Source of the DNA: Bacteroidales bacterium
GTDB lineage: Bacteria; Bacteroidota; Bacteroidia; Bacteroidales; UBA10428
DNA: 49,638 nucleotides
Reading direction: 5' to 3'
NCBI GenBank assembly: GCA_016928305.1
Contig: JAFGKY010000173.1
Span: 1 to 49,638, forward strand
Shown here: piece by piece, positions 42,736 to 49,638 of the stretch
How positions within the stretch are numbered: the stretch's first letter is position 1
Layout of the letters: every line of letters begins with the position of its first letter
Position numbers and translations under genes: made by a program
The notes under the pieces: model-generated
What the model saw: the letters and a program-made list of their open reading frames with translations, nothing else
Told to the model about the DNA's origin: nothing
Database searches by the model: none

Positions 42736-45700
42736 ATGAAACCAAACAAAATCTTCTGTAAATGGACAGCCGTTAGTCTGTTTTTGATTTTTATCCTGAT
42801 TTCCGGAATTCATGGACAGATTCTTAAGAAGAAAAGTACTTTGCACAACCATGACGAATGGTGCAGCGGAGCATCTGGAAACAGGTTTGGCGACGAAGTG
42901 GAAATGGGAGATATCAACAACGATGGTTATGATGATATTGTTGTTTTGTCGATCCATGACAGACAGATCAGTGTGTTTTTCGGATTCGTTACCGGTGTAG
43001 CCTCCCTTGAAGCGGAAATTCCTTATTCCGAAAATGGAGCTACAATTGCTATGGAAAATACCAACGGTGATGAATATCAGGATGTGATTGTCGGTGAATA
43101 TGGCAATGTAATTTTCTATTTTGGCGGGCCCGACAAAAAAGCGTTCGGAAATGCTTCCCATTCAATCAACCTGAACAGCGGAAGAACTGTAACAAATGTT
43201 TCACCAATCGGAGATTTTAACAACGACGGGATAAATGACATCATTGCGGAGATGCCGACCATTGGGAAAGCATTTGTTGTTTTTGGTTTTTCTGCTTTAA
43301 AAGGGATTCCGGAAAGGGCCCCTCAGGTTATTTCACTATATGAATACCGCAAAGTGTCCGGAAATGTAGGTGATTTGAATAAAGATGGATACGGTGATTA
43401 TATATATCAGGTAAAGAAAAATTTGAATGATCCGCAACAGGTGGTCGTTTCTCTCGGGCCAGGAAAGAAAACACTTTGGAAAGCAGTCAATAAGCAGACG
43501 GGCCTTTTTGAACAGATTTCAAGCGGATATGATTATTCAATGGCAGAAACCGGTGTATCCCATTATATGGCAATCAAATCAGACAGAACTTTGTGGGCCT
43601 GGGGAGCAAATGATGACGGGCAACTGGGAGACGGAACAACCGAATCGAAAAGCGATCCGGTAAAGATAACTGCGAATAACAACTGGAAATCCGTTTCTGC
43701 CGGTCTGTGGCATACGGTTGCAGTCAGAACCGACGGGACACTCTGGGCCTGGGGAAATAACAGAGAAGGTCAGCTTGGCAACAACTCAACCAACAATGCC
43801 TCCGTACCGGTGCGCATCGGAACAAATACTAACTGGATATCCGTTGCCGCGGGCAGTTTCCATACGCTGGCCATTCAGTCCGACGGTTCGCTATGGGCAT
43901 GGGGGTATAATTACGTAGGCCAGCTGGGTGATGGAACAAATAATTCAAGCCTGGTTCCGGTTAAGATTGGCAATGATAAAAACTGGAAGACCATTACTAC
44001 CTATCAATACCATAATGCAGCCATTAAAACCGACGGAACCCTTTGGATGTGGGGCGAAAATCTTAACAGCCAGCTGGGTGACGGAACAACAGAAAAAAGC
44101 ACCAGCCCAAAACAGGTCGGCACTGATAATACATGGGTGGATGTGTCGGTAGGCAACAGTCATACGCTGGCCATAAAGAATGATGGTTCGTTGTGGGGCT
44201 GGGGAGGCAACCGGTACGGTCAGCTGGGAGACGGAACGAATACAACCCGTCCTGTTCCGGTGCGGATCGGGTCGGACAATGACTGGGTTAAAATATCCTG
44301 TGGTGTGCAACATTCAGTGGGGCTGAAGTCAAACGGCACATTATGGTATTGGGGATATAACGGCAGTATGAGTCCTGTACAGGCAGGAAGTGATAATACA
44401 TGGATAACCGCCCTGGCAGGTGGATATGAGGATATCCTGGCCCTGAAATCGGCAGATGAGATCTATCCCGACTGGACTGTTCTGGGCACGGAAACAGGTT
44501 CTTCCTATTTATTCGGGTCTGCTTGCGGATCGGCCGGTGATATAAATAATGACGGATTCATTGATATTATGATCGGAGACGGTGTCTTTAATCAGACACC
44601 TGCTAACACCACCCATCTGGGAAAATGGGGAAAGGTATATATATATTTTGGAGGCACTGCCACAACAACGAATCCCACAGGGCTTGGTGAGAACCCGACC
44701 CTTGCAGATGCCGACTTCACTATGCTGGGAGATATCAGTGCCGGCAGTTTTGGCAGTGCTCTTGCATCAGGCGATATAAACGGAGATCAATTTGGTGATA
44801 TCGCCATCGGTGATCCGAGGGCAGCCGATTATTGCTTTGATGACCAGACCGAAAACACTAAAATTGTGGAAACCGGTGCAGTGATTACCTATTTGTCCGG
44901 ACTTGGCCCTCCCGACGGTGATAACGACGGATATCACAATACCATCGATAATTGCCCGAATGTTTTTAATCCTTATCAGGAAAATGCAGACGGAGATTCA
45001 CATGGGGATGTATGTGATAATTGCCCCTCGGTAAAGAACGATATGCAGGAAGACAGTGATGGTGACGGGAAAGGGGATGCGTGTGACGTCTGCACGCGCG
45101 ATGCCACTAACGACGCTGATGGCGACGGCTATTGCAATGGACCGGGATACATGGAACCAAAGATTGGAGATAAGGATAATTGCCCTGACATAGCCAACCC
45201 CGATCAGAAGGATCTGGATGATGACGGAATTGGCGATGTATGTGATGACGACGATGACGGTGACGGTATTGCGGATGCGATAGATAATTGTCCGCTTGTT
45301 TCCAACTCTTCTCAGGCTGACATGAATTCAAACGGAATTGGTGATGTTTGTGATGATTTGGATGGTGACGGAACAGTGGATGCCGTGGATAACTGTCCCT
45401 GGCAGGCCAATGCAAACCAGTCCGACCGGGATGAAGATGGTATCGGCGATGTTTGTGATAACTGCCCCGATACACCAAACGGACCAAAAAAAGGGACCTG
45501 TTCGAATTCAGAGGCACCTTGCAATTATAACATATGTGGTCCATCGGGTGCCTGTATTAAGACACAGGTAGACACCGACAATGACGGCATGGGTGATGCC
45601 TGTGATCCGGATGATGATAATGACGGAATTCCCGATATTTCGGATAACTGCAGAACAACATATAATCCGGGGCAGGAAGACCTGGATAACGATGGAGTGG

Positions 45701-48700
45701 GGGATAGCTGTAACAATGCTTATGACAGGGATGGTGACGAATGGGCCGATAAGCTGGATAATTGTCCGGATGTCAGGAACCCTGACCAGAAAGATGATAA
45801 TAAGAACGGAATAGGAGACGCATGTGAGCATGACCTTAGCTGTATTCGGGTTGAGGTGACACAAGCGATCCAGGATGCAAACAACAGTGTTCCTATAGTA
45901 TACGGCAAAGATATATGGATCAGGTTATACTTCGACGTCGGTGCAGCACAGGATACATTGGGACCGATAAGCGGTATGATCAAATTCGAATACGAGAATA
46001 AGGCTCCGATGATGATATATGAAAACAGTATTCTGCGGCGTTCTCATACATTGTATTCTACGTCACAGATAGAAGCTTTACCGAAAGCTGATTTTGATCC
46101 GTTAAACATGCATCATACACTTAATTTCCGTATTCCGCGACACTGGAGTTTTGCTGAAGATCCTTATATGACCTTTATTGTATTTTACACCGGACCTGAC
46201 CTGAATCCGGCAAACAATAGTCCCCGACGATTCAAACTAAATCTTAAACCGGCAATACAGCTAAACGTAATCGTTGTTCCGGTTTACGGATGTGTACCCA
46301 TTATGTTTTATAATTCTTCTACAAGCCGGTGCAAACCGGCCACCAATAATACAATTAATGTAACAGCAAATTGGATGACTAAAGTGTATCCCATTTCCAG
46401 GTTGCGTACCGCTTATACACCTTCTCACTATTTTTCCGTTGATCCGACGGATAACTTTGCATACGGACTGGAACTGAAACACGAGCTATTCTGGATCGAT
46501 GTTTTTACCGATGAACCTGATGACATGGAACCCAGCTTTTTCTACGGCATGGTCTGTGATGCGCTGGATCCGGTACCCGATATTCTTAATGGAGATGGAC
46601 AGACCGGTATGGGAATGGGTTGGGAGGCCTGGGGTGTTCGTAGCGGATATTGGGAAACCGTTTCTGACCTGCAGGGAGGACAGACCATGGCCCATGAAAT
46701 AGGACATTGTATTATAGGAAACCAGGGTGCAGGGGATTGGTATGAGTTCTGGCCTGCGCATGTACGTGATGATTGTGCAAACCGCAATCCTCCTTTTTTT
46801 GACAACTATCCGCCTTCCAGTCCCCGCGGCTTAATCGATGCCATTGGATTTGACGGATCCAAAACGTATTCCAATAAGGAGTATTATGATTTTATGTCTT
46901 ATGCCCCCTGTCCAGGCTCACCGGGGGAAGGTACATGGGTATCGACATACATCTATAAGTTGCTCTATAAAGAGCTTTATAATACTTATCTTTCAAAGAA
47001 AAAAAGTACTGCAACAGAAACTTTTTGTTTCGTGATTTCAGGAATTATCGACCGGACAACACCGGCATTCACCCATAAATGCCATCAGCTGGAAATGCAG
47101 GGAACCTATAATGATGTTGGTGAAGGACCATATAGTATTGAACTGCAGGATAACAGCAACAACATATTGTTTACCCGGTATTTCCGGAATTTTTACCGGA
47201 CTTCGGATTCGGTTGAAACATTGGATGATTTCATTTCATTCAATGAAGTATTACCTTATTATCCGGAGACGAAGAAAATTTTGATCAAATACGGAGATTC
47301 GGTTTTGCAAACGATAATGGTGAGCTCTAACAAACCGCTGGTAACGGTGACCTATCCCAATGGAGGTGAATCATTGGATGGCATCCAAACAGTCACCTGG
47401 AATGCATCCGACGCCGATGGAGACCTGTTAAGCTTCGATGTGCTTTATAGCAAAGATGGCGGTACCAGGTGGGAGGCTATAGCAACCGGAGTCGACCAGA
47501 CAAGCTGTGTATGGGATGTGGAAGACTGCGGAGGCAGTGAAGAAGGTTTGATAAAGGTGCTGGCAACCGATGGCGTCAATACCGGTGAAGATGTTTCTGA
47601 TGGTGTTTTCAGGGTAATCAAGAAAGTACCTCAGGTAACGATCCTTTCCCCCGACAACAACGGGTTATTTTATCTGAACAGACCGGTAGAATTTGATGGA
47701 AGGGGATACGATATGGAGGATGGAATGCTGGAAGGAAACAGTTTAACCTGGTCTTCGGATCTTGACGGAGTGCTGTCAAAAGGAGAAACATTTCTCACTG
47801 ACAGTCTTTCTCCGGGCGAACATGTTATAACTCTTTCTGTCACAGACAGTGATAATAATACCGTAACCACCGGCGTCTCAATTCTCATCCTGACAACCGA
47901 AGACTCCGACGGAGACGGCATTGGCGATGATGTGGATGAAAAACCGTATGTGGCAAATATTTTCCCGGAGGAAGGCTCGCAAACATGTGTCCGGAATGCC
48001 GATAAGGATGTACGGAATATACTTATCAATGGAAATTTCGGAGATTGCGCCCTCGCTCCATGGTATTCATTTATTGCCACCGACCAGGGAGTACAATCAA
48101 CCCTTTCACTTTCGGATGGTACATGCAAATTATCCGGTTTCACCATTTCAAACGATCCTTATTACTGGCATGTACAACTGATCCAGGCATTTACTTCCGA
48201 TCAGCTGGCCAGACTGGTGTCCGGATCGGATTATAACTTATCATTTACGACATATTCACTTTCGGGGAGCCGTGAATGCCATGTTTATTTTGGCCTGAAT
48301 AATGATCCATGGACAGACCTGGTAAATCAGGTGATAGAAATTCCGGGTGAGCCGAAAACGTATAGTTTTGACTTCTCATATCCTTCTGCACTGTCATCCG
48401 TGAAACTTGCATTTGAGTTGGGAACGGATACTGCAGCTGTTGTTTTCGATGACATCAGGCTGAAGAAAATAGTATATGACAAGGATCATGATGGAATTGA
48501 AGATAAGGATGACAATTGTCCGAATCATGTCAATCCCGATCAGGCTGATACCGATAAGGATGGAATAGGTGATGTTTGTGATACGCAGACACCGGGACAG
48601 AATAGTACGCTGGATAAACCTGAAATAAATATCTTTCCCAATCCTGCGTCGGATTATATAACGATTCGTCTCAGGCAACCGGCAACCGTAACCGTTTTCA

Positions 48701-48852
48701 ATGCGCTGGGCATTGCGGTCAGGATGCAATGGATAACCGATGTGGATAACAGTATTCATGTAAACGACCTGCCCGACGGTCTGTATATTATAAAAGTTGT
48801 TACAGAAAAATCAATATCGAACGAGCAGATTGTAATTGAACATAAGAAATAG
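42736..48852 (+). CDS. Giant multidomain secreted protein: FG-GAP, RCC1, thrombospondin type 3, metallopeptidase-like, T9SS
   Basis: A 2038-residue exported protein. The signal peptide (MKPNKIFCKWTAVSLF to GIHGQ) is followed by FG-GAP repeats (DINNDGYDDIVV). About six RCC1-type repeats lie at 43560-44460 (for example TLWAWGANDDGQLGDGT), then a second FG-GAP block. Calcium-binding thrombospondin type 3 repeats lie at 44920-45830 (NDGDGIADAIDNCP style). At 45840-47040 is a metallopeptidase-like domain with TMAHEIGHCIIG (HExxH, 46693) and a Met-turn-like YDFMSYAPC. Ig-like domains (YPNGGESLDGIQTVTW), a CBM-like domain (NGNFGDCALAPW), one more thrombospondin unit (48478-48590) and a C-terminal T9SS domain (NIFPNPASDYITIRL) follow. 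Start ATG 42736; the frame is open from 42685. Confidence 0.85.
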   Translation: MKPNKIFCKWTAVSLFLIFILISGIHGQILKKKSTLHNHDEWCSGASGNRFGDEVEMGDINNDGYDDIVVLSIHDRQISVFFGFVTGVASLEAEIPYSENGATIAMENTNGDEYQDVIVGEYGNVIFYFGGPDKKAFGNASHSINLNSGRTVTNVSPIGDFNNDGINDIIAEMPTIGKAFVVFGFSALKGIPERAPQVISLYEYRKVSGNVGDLNKDGYGDYIYQVKKNLNDPQQVVVSLGPGKKTLWKAVNKQTGLFEQISSGYDYSMAETGVSHYMAIKSDRTLWAWGANDDGQLGDGTTESKSDPVKITANNNWKSVSAGLWHTVAVRTDGTLWAWGNNREGQLGNNSTNNASVPVRIGTNTNWISVAAGSFHTLAIQSDGSLWAWGYNYVGQLGDGTNNSSLVPVKIGNDKNWKTITTYQYHNAAIKTDGTLWMWGENLNSQLGDGTTEKSTSPKQVGTDNTWVDVSVGNSHTLAIKNDGSLWGWGGNRYGQLGDGTNTTRPVPVRIGSDNDWVKISCGVQHSVGLKSNGTLWYWGYNGSMSPVQAGSDNTWITALAGGYEDILALKSADEIYPDWTVLGTETGSSYLFGSACGSAGDINNDGFIDIMIGDGVFNQTPANTTHLGKWGKVYIYFGGTATTTNPTGLGENPTLADADFTMLGDISAGSFGSALASGDINGDQFGDIAIGDPRAADYCFDDQTENTKIVETGAVITYLSGLGPPDGDNDGYHNTIDNCPNVFNPYQENADGDSHGDVCDNCPSVKNDMQEDSDGDGKGDACDVCTRDATNDADGDGYCNGPGYMEPKIGDKDNCPDIANPDQKDLDDDGIGDVCDDDDDGDGIADAIDNCPLVSNSSQADMNSNGIGDVCDDLDGDGTVDAVDNCPWQANANQSDRDEDGIGDVCDNCPDTPNGPKKGTCSNSEAPCNYNICGPSGACIKTQVDTDNDGMGDACDPDDDNDGIPDISDNCRTTYNPGQEDLDNDGVGDSCNNAYDRDGDEWADKLDNCPDVRNPDQKDDNKNGIGDACEHDLSCIRVEVTQAIQDANNSVPIVYGKDIWIRLYFDVGAAQDTLGPISGMIKFEYENKAPMMIYENSILRRSHTLYSTSQIEALPKADFDPLNMHHTLNFRIPRHWSFAEDPYMTFIVFYTGPDLNPANNSPRRFKLNLKPAIQLNVIVVPVYGCVPIMFYNSSTSRCKPATNNTINVTANWMTKVYPISRLRTAYTPSHYFSVDPTDNFAYGLELKHELFWIDVFTDEPDDMEPSFFYGMVCDALDPVPDILNGDGQTGMGMGWEAWGVRSGYWETVSDLQGGQTMAHEIGHCIIGNQGAGDWYEFWPAHVRDDCANRNPPFFDNYPPSSPRGLIDAIGFDGSKTYSNKEYYDFMSYAPCPGSPGEGTWVSTYIYKLLYKELYNTYLSKKKSTATETFCFVISGIIDRTTPAFTHKCHQLEMQGTYNDVGEGPYSIELQDNSNNILFTRYFRNFYRTSDSVETLDDFISFNEVLPYYPETKKILIKYGDSVLQTIMVSSNKPLVTVTYPNGGESLDGIQTVTWNASDADGDLLSFDVLYSKDGGTRWEAIATGVDQTSCVWDVEDCGGSEEGLIKVLATDGVNTGEDVSDGVFRVIKKVPQVTILSPDNNGLFYLNRPVEFDGRGYDMEDGMLEGNSLTWSSDLDGVLSKGETFLTDSLSPGEHVITLSVTDSDNNTVTTGVSILILTTEDSDGDGIGDDVDEKPYVANIFPEEGSQTCVRNADKDVRNILINGNFGDCALAPWYSFIATDQGVQSTLSLSDGTCKLSGFTISNDPYYWHVQLIQAFTSDQLARLVSGSDYNLSFTTYSLSGSRECHVYFGLNNDPWTDLVNQVIEIPGEPKTYSFDFSYPSALSSVKLAFELGTDTAAVVFDDIRLKKIVYDKDHDGIEDKDDNCPNHVNPDQADTDKDGIGDVCDTQTPGQNSTLDKPEINIFPNPASDYITIRLRQPATVTVFNALGIAVRMQWITDVDNSIHVNDLPDGLYIIKVVTEKSISNEQIVIEHKK

Positions 48853-48889
48853 AAACAGGTTAATCAATAATAAATCAAACTTTACATCG

Positions 48890-49435
48890 ATGAAAACACT
48901 TCAAAAACTGTTATCCTTCATGACAGCACTCTGCCTGACCCTGTCATTTTCAGGCTGCAACAAACTGAAAGCACCAAGAATGATAACGCAACCCGTTAAA
49001 GCGGATTTAATCGGCAATTATATCTATGTTGGCCCGGATACGCTGCCAAATCCGAAATGTTCCGGCCCGCTGTCATTATGGCGCGCACTGGTTGATGCCA
49101 AAGGCACAATGACCCCGTTGGGTGACATCACAGTGCATTTCGATTTTTGTGGTGATAGTTTATGCAATTACGGCAACCTGTTTGCCTATATTATTGATGT
49201 TGATGGAGACACACTATTTATTGACGGTTCAGGCCGTGTTCTTGAAGGAAGGCTGGATGAACATCCTGTATATGTTACTTCATACTGGCGTGATACGATA
49301 AAGATACGGGGAGGTACCGGCAAATTCAAGGGAGCTGCGGGAGAAATGCTGACCAATGATTACAACAGCTCCCAGGATCCGAATTCACATCATCACTGGA
49401 CCGGAACCATTACGCTTGTGAAAGGGAAGAAATAA
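48890..49435 (+). CDS. Lipoprotein of unknown function downstream of the giant exoprotein
   Basis: A 181-residue lipoprotein with signal peptide and lipobox FSGCNK (Cys near 22). The mature part has beta-rich elements, YIYVGPDTLPNPKC, DFCGDSLCNYG with paired Cys, and a C-terminal RGGTGKFKGAAGEMLT followed by HHHWTGTITL, a pattern seen in allene-oxide-cyclase-like or 'dirigent-like' barrels. The fold guess is weak. It begins 37 bp after the stop of the giant gene on the same strand, so they may be co-transcribed. The frame is open from 48836, inside the upstream gene; the Met at 48890 is chosen for its signal peptide. Confidence 0.75.
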   Translation: MKTLQKLLSFMTALCLTLSFSGCNKLKAPRMITQPVKADLIGNYIYVGPDTLPNPKCSGPLSLWRALVDAKGTMTPLGDITVHFDFCGDSLCNYGNLFAYIIDVDGDTLFIDGSGRVLEGRLDEHPVYVTSYWRDTIKIRGGTGKFKGAAGEMLTNDYNSSQDPNSHHHWTGTITLVKGKK

Positions 49436-49442
49436 CGCATTT

Positions 49443-49506
49443 GGTTCTCGCAGATTGCGCGGATAATATATTATCCATTATTTTTCTGCGATAATTTGCG
49501 GGAACC
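49443..49506. repeat. Nested palindrome downstream of the lipoprotein gene
   Basis: ggttctcgca (49443-49452) and tgcgggaacc (49497-49506) are complementary with one G-T. Between them is a perfect 16-base palindrome at 49461-49476 (ggataatatattatcc). It lies 7 bp past the stop codon. It may terminate the transcript or be a dispersed element; the following stretch (ttgtgccttagcgtctttgc) is, as I recall, another common Bacteroidota intergenic repeat. Confidence 0.65.
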
Positions 49507-49638
49507 TTTCCTCAAATCACTATTCCCCCTTTGTGCCTTAGCGTCTTTGCGAGTTCCTATCTTGCAGGCAAGAAAAATAATTAAATTGACGTACATGAAC
49601 GCTGAACAAGGAACATCGAACACCGAACGCTGAAGACA

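Noticed and set aside
44063..45983. Long minus-strand frames opposite the RCC1 and thrombospondin repeats
   Set aside because: They are shadows of a repetitive, biased coding strand and are His/Arg/Ser-rich without motifs.
1..49638. Possible CRISPR array, prophage, integrase or toxin-antitoxin pair
   Set aside because: No regularly spaced direct repeats, transposase/integrase motifs, phage structural genes or paired small genes were found on either strand.

Overview
The window looks like chromosomal DNA of a free-living or environmental Bacteroidota, probably Bacteroidia. The evidence is: several secreted proteins ending in type IX secretion system (T9SS) type A sorting domains; other surface-protein families typical of the phylum (two-domain 'GFENW' proteins, 'NYQAVVRN' proteins, DxDxDG-rich thrombospondin type 3 proteins); lipoproteins with SCDG-type lipoboxes; one clear Bacteroidota-style promoter (TTTG-N21-TAAATTTG); and dispersed palindromic intergenic repeats. 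No rRNA, tRNA, CRISPR array, transposase or phage gene was found. Base use is fairly even, so nothing points to one large recent island.

Layout. 1-3.4 kb: repeats, a GH27 alpha-galactosidase, a small unknown gene, a repeat-rich gap and an aldo/keto reductase. 3.6-6.8 kb: a tight three-gene operon of a membrane-anchored NEW3-type protein, an ABC ATPase and an ABC-2 permease, with strong Shine-Dalgarno sites and an 8-bp gene overlap. 7-8.8 kb: an archaeal-type thymidylate synthase homologue and a stand-alone HisF. 9.25-9.54 kb: remnant of a large surface-protein gene. 9.6-13 kb (minus): operon DUF5752 - TreT-like trehalose synthase - glycogen synthase. 13.2 kb: purC. 14.3-16.1 kb (minus): a COG1244-like radical SAM enzyme translationally coupled (ATGA) to a PRMT-like methyltransferase. 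16.3-17.8 and 23.4-24.9 kb (minus): two paralogous asparagine-synthetase-like proteins without an N-terminal nucleophile Cys, flanking a palindrome-rich gap, a DUF1846 protein, a dicarboxylate/amino-acid symporter and two secreted proteins. 25.2-30 kb: murI, a Blc-type lipocalin, a 6-phosphofructokinase, an M23-like lipoprotein and a caspase-like His/Cys protein.

30.2-49.4 kb is mostly envelope and secreted functions: small lipoproteins, a degenerate calcineurin-like phosphoesterase, a beta-propeller/GH43-like/T9SS protein, a 7TM-LuxR regulator, a polytopic membrane protein, a duplicated-domain T9SS protein, a DUF72 protein, an FN3 protein with an internal sorting-like domain, and a roughly 2040-residue protein joining FG-GAP, RCC1, thrombospondin type 3, an HEIGH metallopeptidase-like domain and a T9SS signal, followed by a lipoprotein.

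The strongest candidates for something undescribed are the radical SAM/PRMT-like couple beside the two asparagine-synthetase-like paralogues, the DUF5752-TreT-GlgA operon, the NEW3-ABC module and the multi-domain metallopeptidase-like exoprotein. All functional statements rest on motif recognition by eye; no database search was run.
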